NCBI GenBank assembly: GCA_963756525.1 | Contig: CAVWNR010000003.1 | Span: 186,001 to 250,000, forward strand | Source: CAVWNR01 sp963756525 | GTDB lineage: Bacteria > Actinomycetota > Actinomycetes > Mycobacteriales > Jatrophihabitantaceae | Reading direction: 5' to 3' | DNA: 64,000 bases | Shown: one piece after another, positions 9,001 to 16,478 of the stretch | How positions within the stretch are numbered: the first letter of the stretch is position 1 | Layout: each line of letters begins with the position of its first letter | Notes under the pieces: model-generated | What the model saw: the letters and a program-made list of their open reading frames with translations, nothing else | What the model was told of the DNA's origin: nothing | The model's database searches: none | Translations under genes and position numbers: made by a program

Positions 9001-9234
9001 GACCCCGGCGTCGACGGTTCGTGGCACCACCACGCCCAGCGGCACCTGCCGGAAGTTCGATCCGTCGGTCGAGTAGGCAGCGCGTGAGCCGGCGTCGAAG
9101 CGGACCTCGCCGTCCACCCTGCGTCGCAGTTCGCGCTCCAGAGCGGTGAGATCGACGTCCGGTGGCTCGGGCAGCTCGGCGACTGGCGGCGGAAGCTGGG
9201 CCGACGGGGCGGGATCGCCAGACGTCGTTGTCAA
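6061..9234 (-). CDS. FAD-binding and 4Fe-4S protein, D-lactate dehydrogenase/glycolate-oxidase GlcD-GlcF fusion type
   Basis: A 1057-residue fusion. Residues about 35-290 form a PCMH-type FAD domain (SRGGGTSLAGQ and GGMIGNNSCGATAQRTGK), and about 300-570 the FAD-oxidase C-terminal domain (GPALYGHFGQGCVHTRIPFG, GEHGDGQSRGELL). About 590-700 holds two iron-sulfur motifs (CVGVGKCRQ...CPSY and CLACKGCKADCP). About 790-1000 carries two CCG cysteine-rich domains (PICCGLTWIS, SGCCGLAGNFG). The family oxidises D-2-hydroxyacids such as D-lactate and passes electrons to quinone. A hydrophobic Ala/Gly tail near the C-terminus may attach it to the membrane. The start is TTG at 9234 because GGAGGTGA lies just upstream. 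It is divergent from the pyruvate-oxidase-like gene across 170 bp, which suggests shared control. Substrate is inferred. Confidence 0.92.
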   Translation of the reverse strand: MTTTSGDPAPSAQLPPPVAELPEPPDVDLTALERELRRRVDGEVRFDAGSRAAYSTDGSNFRQVPLGVVVPRTVDAGVEAVAVCRKHAAPLLSRGGGTSLAGQCTNTAVMIDWAKYCNRLISVDADKRTCIVEPGIVLDMLNKALGEYDLRYGPEPATHPNCTLGGMIGNNSCGATAQRTGKVVDNIARLEVLLYDGTRFWCGETSDDEYVQIERRGDRQASVYRQLRRLRDTYADEIRRRFPDIPRRVSGYNLDSLLPEKHFDVAGALVGSESTLVTVLRAELELVPVLHERTLVVLGFPSIAAAADAVPEILPHEPIALEGVDHRLIRDEQIKDIDPQALQELPEGSGFLMVQFGADAKQTVDEAADRMLHALHESEHDPNVAFLSEPEREDELWQVREAGLGATAHIPGRQDTFEGWEDSAVAPERLGDYLRDLEKLYEDFGYASETGPALYGHFGQGCVHTRIPFGLYSAEGVAKYRRFMESAADLVASYGGSFSGEHGDGQSRGELLPRMFGAQIVRAFGELKAIFDPMDRMNPGKVVAPYRLDQNLRLGGTWTPRDLGPLYFSYPDDGGSFVDAANRCVGVGKCRQHQHPNGAVMCPSYQATQEEEHATRGRARLLFEMLNGHGDGPISDGWQSTAVRDALDLCLACKGCKADCPVNVDMATYKAEFLAQHYAGRLRPRSHYALGWLPVLAAVVGRARAAGAVNAATHAPLLHRTLAALGGVEPREVPLFAGETLQQWWARRPPSRAGRHGKVLLWPDTFTNTFHPHIGQAAVRVLEAAGWQVEIPTQPICCGLTWISTGQLAFAKRVLRRTVTQLAEHIEGGGLLVGLEPSCTTVFRSDAPELLPDDHDIARLRDQTLTLAELLTQRTPGWRAPTGLSGVHALAQVHCHQHAVLKWEADQKLLSDAGVSAEQLESGCCGLAGNFGFERGHFEVSRTCAEAVLLPAVRDASPSTVLLADGFSCRTQIEELAGNGRQAVHLAELLAAHVISADASAGVSADGAVPVERRIASRPSAPAPWARYLATAAAVAGAAGAGSALTGLTRRLLRHSG

Positions 9235-9404
9235 CGCTCACCTCCGCGGTGCCGAGGCCATGCCACCGCCATGGCTACCCGCCCGCAACCGGCGTCAAAC
9301 CGCAGTGCGGTTTGCGCCGCAGAGCAGCCGGGAACCTTAACACGAAGGCCTCGCCGGTGGTCGGGCGCCGGCCTTGCCGGATCGCATTCCAACGAGGAGA
9401 TGCC

Positions 9405-11195
9405 ATGGCTGACACGGTTGCTGATGTGCTGCTCGCGCGGCTGCGGGAGTGGGGGGTGCGGCAGGTCTTCGGCTATCCCGGTGACGGCATCAACGGCCTG
9501 CTGGCAGCGTGGGGTCGCGCCGGCGACGACCCCCAGTTCGTGCAGGCTCGCCACGAGGAGATGGCGGCATTCGAGGCGGTGGGCTACGCCAAGTTCAGCG
9601 GCCACGTCGGCGTCTGCGCCGCGACGAGCGGGCCGGGGGCGATCCACCTGCTCAACGGCCTGTACGACGCGAAGCTCGACCATGTTCCCGTCGTCGCGAT
9701 CGTCGGGCAGACCGAGCGCAGCGCGATGGGCGGCTCCTACCAGCAGGAAGTCGACCTGCTCAGCCTGTTCAAGGATGTCTGCAGCGACTACGTGCAGATG
9801 TGCACGGTTCCCCAGCAGCTGCCCAACCTGATCGACCGCGCTATCCGCATCGCGGAGTCCGAACACGCACCCACCGCGCTGATCTTCCCGTCCGACGTCT
9901 TCGAGCTGCCCTACGAGCCGCCGGAGCACGCCTTCAAGCAGGTGCCCTCGAGCCTGGGGATGGCCCGGGCCATCGTGCGCCCCGCCGATGACGCGCTGCG
10001 CCAGGCCGCCGATCTGCTCAACGCCGGGCAGAAGGTCGCCATGCTGGTCGGCCAGGGTGCGCGCGGCTGCGTCGAGGAGCTCACCGAGGTCGCCGACCGG
10101 CTCGGCGCCGGCGCAGCGAAAGCCTTGCTGGGCAAGGACGTGCTGCCCGACACCCTGCCCTGGGTCACCGGTTCGATCGGCCTGCTCGGCACCATTCCGA
10201 GCTACCACCTGATGACCGGCTGCGACACTCTTCTCACCGTCGGGTCGAACTTCCCGTACACCCAGTTCCTGCCGAAGCTCGATCAGGCGCGGGCCATCCA
10301 GATCGACCACTCCGGCAAGTGGATCGGCATGCGCTACCCGTACGAGCTGAACCTGGTCGGCGACGCGAAGGAGACCCTGCAGGCACTCATCCCGATGCTG
10401 AACCGCAAGGATGACCGGTCCTGGCAGGAGCGGATCGAGAAGGACGTCGAGCGCTGGTGGCAGATCGCCGAGCGACGAGCGCTCACCGATGCCGAGCCGA
10501 CGAACCCGATGCGCATCTTCCACGAGCTCTCCGTGCGCCTGCCCGGCAACGCGATCATCAGCTCCGACTCGGGGAGCGCGGCCAACTGGTACGCGCGGCA
10601 CCTGAAGTTCCACGGCGAAATCCGCGGCTCGCTGTCCGGAACGCTCGCGACCATGGGGCCGGGCGTGCCCTATGCCATCGGCGCGAAGTGGGCGCATCCG
10701 GACCGGCCGTCGATCGCGATGGTCGGCGACGGGGCCATGCAGATGAACGGCATGGCCGAGCTGCTGACGGTCGTGCACTACTGGCGGCAGTGGCGTGACC
10801 CGCGGCTGATCGTCGCCGTCCTGCACAACAACGACCTCAACCAGGTGACCTGGGAGATGCGGGCGATGGAGGGCGCGCCGAAGTTCGCGGCATCCCAGAC
10901 GCTCCCGGACGTCGACTACGGCCGGTTCGCCCGCGACATCGGCCTCGCCGGCATCAATGTCGACAAACCCGACCAGCTCGGGCCGGCCTGGGAGACCGCG
11001 CTAGGCGCCGACCGGCCGACGCTGCTGGACGTGCGCTGCGACCCGAACGTCGCGCCGATCCCGCCGCACGCGACACTGGAACAGGCGAAAGAGACCGCGT
11101 CGGCCCTGCTGCACGGCGACGAGGACGCGTGGGGTGTGGTCGTCGAGGGTGTGAAGCAGAAGGCGCAGCAGTACCTGCCCGGCCAGAAGGACTGA
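9405..11195 (+). CDS. thiamine-diphosphate-dependent pyruvate oxidase/dehydrogenase (PoxB-like)
   Basis: A 596-residue ThDP enzyme with the three-domain POX layout. The pyrimidine-binding domain has GYPGDGINGLL and the catalytic glutamate in ARHEEMAAFEAVGYA (about residue 51). The central domain is about 190-330. The PP domain has the GDG...NN metal/ThDP motif (MVGDGAMQMNGMAELL ... LHNNDLNQVTWEM, about 440-485). The family converts pyruvate to acetate (or acetyl phosphate) with quinone or O2 as acceptor, or acts on related 2-ketoacids. ATG at 9405 has a GAGGAG site 5 bases upstream; the frame extends further upstream but without a better start. The divergent neighbour makes pyruvate from lactate, so the pair could carry lactate to acetate with electrons going to quinone. 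That link is inferred. Confidence 0.9.
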   Translation: MADTVADVLLARLREWGVRQVFGYPGDGINGLLAAWGRAGDDPQFVQARHEEMAAFEAVGYAKFSGHVGVCAATSGPGAIHLLNGLYDAKLDHVPVVAIVGQTERSAMGGSYQQEVDLLSLFKDVCSDYVQMCTVPQQLPNLIDRAIRIAESEHAPTALIFPSDVFELPYEPPEHAFKQVPSSLGMARAIVRPADDALRQAADLLNAGQKVAMLVGQGARGCVEELTEVADRLGAGAAKALLGKDVLPDTLPWVTGSIGLLGTIPSYHLMTGCDTLLTVGSNFPYTQFLPKLDQARAIQIDHSGKWIGMRYPYELNLVGDAKETLQALIPMLNRKDDRSWQERIEKDVERWWQIAERRALTDAEPTNPMRIFHELSVRLPGNAIISSDSGSAANWYARHLKFHGEIRGSLSGTLATMGPGVPYAIGAKWAHPDRPSIAMVGDGAMQMNGMAELLTVVHYWRQWRDPRLIVAVLHNNDLNQVTWEMRAMEGAPKFAASQTLPDVDYGRFARDIGLAGINVDKPDQLGPAWETALGADRPTLLDVRCDPNVAPIPPHATLEQAKETASALLHGDEDAWGVVVEGVKQKAQQYLPGQKD

Positions 11196-11225
11196 GCCCG
11201 CGCGGCGCCGGCGCCTCGAGGCGCG

Positions 11226-12956
11226 CTACTCGGCTTCGCCGGGCGAGCCGGACTCGCCGCTGACCCGCCCGCCGATAGCGGCGTGGCGCCCGGGTTCGTA
11301 CTCGGCCTGTTCCAGTTCGGCGATCCGGGCGGCGATCTCCGGCTTCTCCCGCACCGGGTAGAAGAACCCTCGCATGTGCCGGATCGGGTTCTTGCCCAAC
11401 TTGTTCATCCGCTTCGGCACCGGGGCACCGGCGTACGTCAGCAGCCCGTGCCCGTGCTCGTCGACCGGGCCGAGCGGCTGATGCACCTCGATGAACTCCC
11501 CGGTGGGCAGCCGCTTGATGATGCCGGTCTCCAGGCCGTGCTCGAGCACCTCCCGGTCGTGGTGCTGAAAGCCCAGACAGAGCCGGTGGGCGATTCCGTA
11601 CGCGAGTGGCGGAAGCACGACCAAGGCGATCCGCCCGCCCCAGGTCATCGCGTTCAACGAGATGTCGAACGTGTGCGCCACCACGTCGTTGCCGCCGGAG
11701 ATGAACAGCACCACCGTAAACGTGAGCGCCATCGCACCCAAGCCGGTGCGTACCGGCACGTCGCGAGGGCGCTGCAGCAGGTTGTGATGCAGATGATCGC
11801 CGGTGATCTTGGCTTCCAGGAACGGGTAGATCAACGCGAGGATGATCATCGCCGTCGGGATGACGACCGCCGCCCAGAACACCGGTGGCACGTCATGGCC
11901 GATGGCGCGGATCTCCCAGGAGGGCATCAGGCGCAGCGAGCCTTCCGGCACGCCCATGTAGAAGTCCGGTTGCGCATAGGAGGTCACCTGCGCCGGGTTG
12001 TACGGCCCCCACAGCCAGATCGGGTTGATCTGGAACAGGCCGCCCAGCACCGCTAGGATGCCGAAGATAAGGAAGAAGAACCCGCCCGCTTTGGCGGCGT
12101 ACGTCGGGAAGACCCGCTCGCCGACGACGGTCGTCTCCGTCTTGCCCGGGCCGGGGAAGTCGGTGTGCTTCTGCCGGACGATGAGCGCCAGATGCAGCCC
12201 GATCAGCGCTGCCAGGATGCCCGGTATCAGCAGCACGTGCGCGATATAGAACCTTTCGATGATCACGTCCCCGGGGAAGTCGCCGCCGAAGACCAGGAAG
12301 GCGAGCCAGGTGCCGATGATGGGCACCGAGAGCATGATCGCGTCGGCGATCCGCAACCCGGTGCCGGAGAGCAGGTCGTCGGGCATCGAGTAGCCGACGA
12401 AGCCTTCGATCACGCCGAGGATCAGCAGCGTGATGCCGATCAGCCAGTTGAACTCCCGCGGCCGGCGGAACGCTCCGGTGAAGAAGATCCGGAGCATGTG
12501 GATCACCATCGCGGCGACGAACATCAGCGCCGCCCAGTGGTGGATCTGGCGGATGACCAGCCCGCCGCGCACGTCGAAGGAGATGTCCAGCACCGAGCTG
12601 TACGCCTTGGACATCGTGACGCCCTTGAGCGGCACGTAGCTGCCCTGGTAGACGACGTCGGTCAGCGAGTCGTCGAAGAAGAACGAGAGGTAGGTGCCGG
12701 TGAGGATCAAGATGATGAACGAGTAGAGCGCGATCTCGCCCATCATGAACGACCAGTTGTCGGGGAAGACCTTGTTCAACTGGTCGCGCAGCGGCGACGA
12801 GAGCCGGGTCCGCTGGTCGACGTAGAGCGCAAGCTTTCCCTGCGGGGTGCGTGGCCGGCGCGTACGGCTGGGGCTCACTGGCGCCCTGGGCTCCGAGATC
12901 GGCACCGCGGCGGCCCCCATTCGTGATCCGGATCGGCTGGCGGTCGAGCCTTTCAT
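11226..12956 (-). CDS. cytochrome b subunit of bc-type complex, orphan paralogue (QcrB-like)
   Basis: A 576-residue multi-helix protein of the actinobacterial cytochrome b (QcrB) family. Paired haem ligands are visible: QIHHWAALMFVAAMVIHMLR gives H139 and H153, and FYIAHVLLIPGILAALIGLH gives H240 and H255 (14- and 15-residue spacing as in b6-type proteins). GYSMPDDLLSGTGLRI and QPDFYMG (the PEWY-like quinol site) are present, with a long soluble C-terminus. It should hold two b haems and oxidise quinol. The usual partners qcrC and qcrA (cytochrome cc and Rieske) are not next to it. The start is uncertain: ATG at 12956 and ATG at 12920 both have weak upstream signals. Confidence 0.9.
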   Translation of the reverse strand: MKGSTASRSGSRMGAAAVPISEPRAPVSPSRTRRPRTPQGKLALYVDQRTRLSSPLRDQLNKVFPDNWSFMMGEIALYSFIILILTGTYLSFFFDDSLTDVVYQGSYVPLKGVTMSKAYSSVLDISFDVRGGLVIRQIHHWAALMFVAAMVIHMLRIFFTGAFRRPREFNWLIGITLLILGVIEGFVGYSMPDDLLSGTGLRIADAIMLSVPIIGTWLAFLVFGGDFPGDVIIERFYIAHVLLIPGILAALIGLHLALIVRQKHTDFPGPGKTETTVVGERVFPTYAAKAGGFFFLIFGILAVLGGLFQINPIWLWGPYNPAQVTSYAQPDFYMGVPEGSLRLMPSWEIRAIGHDVPPVFWAAVVIPTAMIILALIYPFLEAKITGDHLHHNLLQRPRDVPVRTGLGAMALTFTVVLFISGGNDVVAHTFDISLNAMTWGGRIALVVLPPLAYGIAHRLCLGFQHHDREVLEHGLETGIIKRLPTGEFIEVHQPLGPVDEHGHGLLTYAGAPVPKRMNKLGKNPIRHMRGFFYPVREKPEIAARIAELEQAEYEPGRHAAIGGRVSGESGSPGEAE

Positions 12957-13052
12957 GGCAGGCTAGCGCGGGCCGCCGTCGCCGTCACGACCACCCGCCA
13001 TTTGGCCCCCCGCGGCGCGCTCGAACGCGTTTGCGTCGACACGTCCGCAGGG

Positions 13053-13058
13053 TACAAA
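13053..13058 (+). promoter_or_regulatory. -10 box TACAAA of a probable leaderless transcript
   Basis: TACAAA lies 6 bases before ATG 13065, with TTGCGT at 13031-13036 as a possible -35 (16-bp spacing). There is no ribosome site, so the mRNA may begin at the start codon. Confidence 0.4.
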
Positions 13059-13064
13059 TCCAGC

Positions 13065-13277
13065 ATGAGCATGGAGAACAGGGGCCAGCCCGACGGGGCT
13101 GGAATTGATCGTGTGTACCAACTCGAGCGGTCGCCGTTGTCCGCTCGCGAGCAGCGCATCCTGACCGATATCGAGATCCAGTTCGAGCTGCGCAACGCTC
13201 GACTGGCCGCCCGCTTCCACTGGGATGCCGAGCACGGCCGCTGGAACCGCCCGCACGGCTGGTGGCCATTCCGCTGA
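13065..13277 (+). CDS. small DUF3040-like protein
   Basis: A 70-residue soluble protein. The segment PLSAREQRILTDIEIQFE resembles the conserved start of actinobacterial DUF3040 proteins (LSEHEQRLLEQIE), but the membrane helices usual in that family are absent; the protein ends with HGWWPFR. Function is unknown. ATG 13065 (or 13071) lacks a ribosome site and follows a -10-like box directly. It lies 67 bases upstream of the dps gene on the same strand, so co-transcription is possible. Confidence 0.7.
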   Translation: MSMENRGQPDGAGIDRVYQLERSPLSAREQRILTDIEIQFELRNARLAARFHWDAEHGRWNRPHGWWPFR

Positions 13278-13344
13278 CGGCGCCCGACCGGCCTTCGGCG
13301 CCACCGGCGACGAGCGACCACGGACGCTACGAGGAAGGACAGTC

Positions 13345-13950
13345 ATGGCCAAGCAGCGGCATGACCACGCGCCGCCCCAGTTGGGGCCCCAGTTGAAGTA
13401 CACGGTGCCGGGCATGAAGCCGGCAGCCGCGGCGAAGATTATCGACCTGCTGCAGGACCGGCTCAACGCGCTCAACGATCTGGCGCTGAGCCTCAAGCAC
13501 GTGCACTGGAACGTCGTCGGCCCGCACTTCATCGCGGTGCATACCATGCTCGATCCGCAGGTCGACGCGGTGCGGATCATGGCCGACGACGTGGCGGAGC
13601 GGATCGCGACCCTGGGCGGATCGCCGTGCGGCACGCCGGGTGCCCTCGTCGAACAGCGTGACTGGGACGACTACGAGCTCGGCCGGGCCGATGCGATGGC
13701 GCACATGGCCGCGCTCGACGTCGTCTACGCCGGGGTCATCCAGGCGCACCGTGCGGCCATCGGCGCCACCGGCGACACCGACCCGGTGACCCAGGACATG
13801 CTGATCGAGCAGGCCGAGCAGTTGGAGCTCTTCCACTGGTTCGTGCGGGCGCATCTCGAGCAGCCGAGCGGCGAGCTGGCGACCACCGGCGCACACACCG
13901 AGCGCGAGGCGGCCGGCCGCGTGCGGCGCGACGGCCGCCGGCGCGGTTAG
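13345..13950 (+). CDS. dps: Dps-family ferritin-like DNA-protection protein
   Basis: A 201-residue Dps/ferritin-like four-helix protein. The ferroxidase-site pattern is clear: SLKHVHWNVVGPHFIAVH, followed by MLDPQVDAVRIMADDVAERI with Asp/Glu ligands. Dps proteins form dodecamers that oxidise and store iron and may coat DNA under oxidative or starvation stress. The basic tail (EREAAGRVRRDGRRRG) could bind DNA. ATG 13345 has GAGGAAGG at 13331. The stop overlaps the stop of the convergent MaoC gene by 4 bases. Confidence 0.93.
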   Translation: MAKQRHDHAPPQLGPQLKYTVPGMKPAAAAKIIDLLQDRLNALNDLALSLKHVHWNVVGPHFIAVHTMLDPQVDAVRIMADDVAERIATLGGSPCGTPGALVEQRDWDDYELGRADAMAHMAALDVVYAGVIQAHRAAIGATGDTDPVTQDMLIEQAEQLELFHWFVRAHLEQPSGELATTGAHTEREAAGRVRRDGRRRG

Positions 13951-14474
13951 GCCTCCACCAGGGGGCCGGCGGTGCACTCGGGAAAGTAGCCCTGGCCGAT
14001 GCCGGTCTCCCGCTTCGGGATCATGACCGACCGGGTCCAGGTGACAACCGGTTCACCGTCCTGGTTCAGCCCGCGCGTCAGCATGGTGATGATCCCCATG
14101 CCCGGCCGGGACGCGCTCTCGCGCTTGTCGGTGATGAGGCTCTCCGCGTAGAGCGTGTCGCCGACGTAGACGGGGTGGACCAGCTTGATGTCCGTCCAGC
14201 CGAGGTTGGCCACCGCGTTCTGACTCGTGTCGATTACTGACAGGCCCAGCACCAGCGCCACCGTCAACCCGGAATTGACGATGATCCGCCCGGCGGTGAT
14301 CGGGTTGGACGCAGCGAGATGGGCGTTGAAGTGGTTCTGGTTGGTGTTGCAGGTCAGCAGCGTGAACCAGGTCGAGTCGGCCTCGCTGATGGTCCGGCCG
14401 AACGGGTGCTGGTACACGTCGCCCACCACGACGTCGTCGAAGAACGGCCCGAGCTGCGCGGCATGCACGGTCAT
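13947..14474 (-). CDS. MaoC-family acyl-CoA hydratase
   Basis: A 175-residue hot-dog-fold hydratase. VGDVYQHPFGRTISEADS and TWFTLLTCNTNQNHFNAHLA contain the Asp/His pair of the MaoC hydratase-2 motif, and VHPVYVGDTLYAES is the conserved later strand. It resembles Mycobacterium Rv2499c, which lies with citE and fadE19 in a branched-acyl-CoA/itaconate-type cluster. The likely reaction is hydration of a branched or dicarboxylic enoyl-CoA (mesaconyl- or itaconyl-CoA type); this is inferred. GGAAGGGAC precedes ATG 14474. Genes for a matching acyl-CoA dehydrogenase (18468-19664) and CitE-like lyase (20573-21541) are nearby but separated by transporters. Confidence 0.88.
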   Translation of the reverse strand: MTVHAAQLGPFFDDVVVGDVYQHPFGRTISEADSTWFTLLTCNTNQNHFNAHLAASNPITAGRIIVNSGLTVALVLGLSVIDTSQNAVANLGWTDIKLVHPVYVGDTLYAESLITDKRESASRPGMGIITMLTRGLNQDGEPVVTWTRSVMIPKRETGIGQGYFPECTAGPLVEA

Positions 14475-14564
14475 CTGCAGTCCCTTCCACCCGAACTCGT
14501 CGCTCAGCGTAGGGGACGCGGACGCGATCGACTGGCGGGACTGCTTGGCCCGGCAGCCGATCGG

Positions 14565-14906
14565 CTACCGGCGCAGCGAGGGTCGGCGCCCGCCGGTCAC
14601 GCTGTTGCGGTTACTGGCTGTGTAGACGGCGACCAGGATCGCCGCGAGAGCGATCTCGAGCAGCACGGTGAGCAGGCCGATGTGCAGGATGTGGTTGCCG
14701 ATGAAGCCGCCGACGATCGAGCCGATCCAGCCGAGCAGCAGCGTGGGCAGCAGGCCCATGCCGCGCGTGCCCGGAACCACGAGCCGAGCGAGCGCACCGA
14801 TGATCAGTCCGACGATCGCGGTGCTGACGAGGGCCCACAGTGCCATCCCGGCAAGCGGCAACACGATGAACAGGACGACGACGAGCGCGATCAGAGCCAC
14901 CAACAT
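14565..14906 (-). CDS. GlsB/YeaQ/YmgE (transglycosylase-associated) small membrane protein
   Basis: About 113 residues with an N-terminal helix (LVALIALVVVLFIVLPLAG) and then the family signature IIGALARLVVPG, MGLLPTLLLGWIGSIVGGFIG and a last helix. The family is stress-associated in many bacteria and its molecular role is unknown. ATG 14906 was chosen because a TATCGT -10 box sits 7 bases upstream, consistent with a leaderless mRNA; the frame continues 15 codons further upstream. Confidence 0.85.
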   Translation of the reverse strand: MLVALIALVVVLFIVLPLAGMALWALVSTAIVGLIIGALARLVVPGTRGMGLLPTLLLGWIGSIVGGFIGNHILHIGLLTVLLEIALAAILVAVYTASNRNSVTGGRRPSLRR

Positions 14907-14913
14907 GTCTTCG

Positions 14914-14919
14914 ACGATA
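14914..14919 (-). promoter_or_regulatory. -10 box TATCGT, probable leaderless start
   Basis: It lies 7 bases upstream of ATG 14906 on the minus strand, with no ribosome site between. Confidence 0.4.
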
Positions 14920-15019
14920 CCCGCGCCGATAGTGGGATGGTGGCAGAGCATCGGTAACTACTCAGCTACCCAAAGTCGCTTACAAAATGGTAACGACTGG
15001 CAAAAAGACCTGCCCAGGG

Positions 15020-15049
15020 GTGACATCGGTGTGAAGTCACCGCTAGAGT
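15020..15049 (+). promoter_or_regulatory. housekeeping-type promoter (GTGACA / TAGAGT)
   Basis: GTGACA (15020-15025, 5 of 6 to TTGACA) and TAGAGT (15044-15049) are separated by 18 bp. No gene starts directly downstream; the next start codon is at 15225 and has its own -10 box. This promoter may therefore drive an untranslated RNA ending at the hairpin at 15114-15144. Confidence 0.5.
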
Positions 15050-15055
15050 TTCCAT

Positions 15056-15150
15056 TGCTCGGCGGGTTTAACGGGGGTGACGCGTCGAGGGCTGCCGGGG
15101 GTTACCGGTCGTACGGCGGGCAGGCGTTTCGCGCCTGCCCGCCGTTCTGC
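15056..15150 (+). ncRNA. candidate small RNA or attenuated leader
   Basis: The 318-bp gap before the MFS gene contains a good promoter (15020-15049) and, about 60 bases after the expected start, a perfect 13-bp hairpin. In between are G5 runs and a possible small stem (GGTGAC near 15076 with GTTACC near 15098, one G-U pair). The arrangement fits a transcript of about 90 nt. It could instead be a regulated leader of the MFS gene. I do not recognise an Rfam family. Confidence 0.35.
15114..15144 (+). terminator. strong 13-bp hairpin
   Basis: CGGCGGGCAGGCG and its exact complement flank a TTTCG loop; a short TTCT follows. It may act as terminator or attenuator for transcripts starting at about 15056, or as the end of leftward transcription. 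Confidence 0.6.
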
Positions 15151-15211
15151 GTGCCGCGCGCATTCCGGCGGGGCGGCTCCAACCCGCTGGCCGGCGCCCG
15201 CGCGGTCCAGC

Positions 15212-15217
15212 GACAAT
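15212..15217 (+). promoter_or_regulatory. -10-like box GACAAT
   Basis: It lies 7 bases before GTG 15225, matching the spacing seen at other probable leaderless genes here and favouring GTG 15225 over ATG 15216 as start. Confidence 0.35.
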
Positions 15218-15224
15218 GGGTCCG

Positions 15225-16478
15225 GTGACCCGGTTGAGCCTGCCGCCGCGGACCCCTCTCCGGTTCGCCCGCCTCGCCGTCGTGGTCACCTTCGCCGCCA
15301 ACGGCTTCCTGTTCGGGTCCTGGGTGCCACGCATCCCCGAGGTGAAGAGCCACCTCGGGCTCTCCGCCGCGGCCCTCGGTGTGGCCCTGCTCGCACCGGC
15401 CGTGGGATCGCTCGCGTCGATGAGGGTCTGCGGGCGGGCGTGCGCGCGGTTCGGCAGCGGACCGGTCACCCGCGTCATGCTGGTCAGCTTCGGCGCGCTC
15501 GCGTGGCTGCCTGGCCTCGCGCCCAATTTGGCGCTGCTCTTTCTCGCGCTGCTCGTCTGGGGTTCGACGATCGGCGGCCTCGACGTGGCGATGAATGCCC
15601 AGGGCGTCACCGTCGAGCAGGCGTACGGCCGTCCCGTCCTCTCCGGATTCCACGCGACATGGAGCCTGGGCTCGCTCGCCGGCGCGCTCCTCGGCGGCCT
15701 CGGCGCCGGGCTGGGCATCCCGATTGCGGCCCAGCAGGGCGTGCTGGCGGTCATCGTCGTCGGCGGGGCGCTCATCGTCGACCGGGGGCTCCTGGCCGAC
15801 CCGCCGCAGCACGCCGAGGTTGCTCTGCCGGTTCGCCGCGGGCTGCCCGAGCTGCGGCTGCTGCTGCTCGGCCTGGCCGCGCTCTTCGCGCTGATGTCCG
15901 AGGGCGCGGTGGCCGACTGGAGTGGCGTCCTGCTGCGTGACACCCTGCACGCGCGGCCCACTCAGGTAGGGCTCGGCTATGCCGCGTTCAGCGTCACGAT
16001 GACCGGCGGCCGGCTCGCCGGCGACCGCGTCGTGCAAGCCCTGGGCCGCGCGCGCACGATCGCCGTGATCACCGTGGTCGGCTCTCTCGGGCTGGCTGCC
16101 GGACTCGCCACCCGAGGGCTCATCGGGACCGTGCTGGGGTTCGCGACGCTGGGGATCGGGCTCTCGGTGCTGGTGCCGGTCCTGTTCAGCACGGCGTCCG
16201 ACGGCGCCGCGCCGGGGCCGGCGATCGCCACCGTCTCGACCCTCGGCTACACCGGCTTCCTCGCCGGTCCAACGGCGATCGGCCTCATCGCCCAGGCGAC
16301 AAGCGTGCCGTTCGCACTGTGGCTGCTGCCGGTCTTCACCTGCTCGGGCGGCGCGCTCGCGATCGCGGCCGTGCGGATGACCGCTGCGCGCCGCCCCGCC
16401 CGCTCCACCGGATCGAGCAACTCGCTCCCGCCCCAGGAGGGAAGAAGTTGCGCGATCGCGGACGAGCGGGGGCTATGA
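15225..16478 (+). CDS. MFS transporter, YbjJ-like
   Basis: About 417 residues with 12 predicted membrane helices. FAANGFLFGSWVPRIPEVK is the hallmark N-terminus of the YbjJ-like MFS subfamily, followed by GGLDVAMNAQGVTVE in helix 4-5 and SEGAVADWSGVLLRD in the second half. Substrate is unknown (members are thought to export sugars or toxic metabolites). Start: GTG 15225 has a -10 box at leaderless spacing; ATG 15216 in the same frame is the alternative. The 3' end overlaps the convergent DHA2 gene by 6 bases. Confidence 0.88.
   Translation: MTRLSLPPRTPLRFARLAVVVTFAANGFLFGSWVPRIPEVKSHLGLSAAALGVALLAPAVGSLASMRVCGRACARFGSGPVTRVMLVSFGALAWLPGLAPNLALLFLALLVWGSTIGGLDVAMNAQGVTVEQAYGRPVLSGFHATWSLGSLAGALLGGLGAGLGIPIAAQQGVLAVIVVGGALIVDRGLLADPPQHAEVALPVRRGLPELRLLLLGLAALFALMSEGAVADWSGVLLRDTLHARPTQVGLGYAAFSVTMTGGRLAGDRVVQALGRARTIAVITVVGSLGLAAGLATRGLIGTVLGFATLGIGLSVLVPVLFSTASDGAAPGPAIATVSTLGYTGFLAGPTAIGLIAQATSVPFALWLLPVFTCSGGALAIAAVRMTAARRPARSTGSSNSLPPQEGRSCAIADERGL

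Noticed and set aside
9231..10826. 531-codon minus-strand open frame opposite the PoxB-like gene
   Set aside because: Antisense shadow of a gene with clear ThDP motifs; no protein family resemblance.
15056..15150. Candidate RNA as a 6C RNA
   Set aside because: The 6C RNA has two hairpins with C-rich loops; here the loop is TTTCG and the runs are G5, so the match fails.
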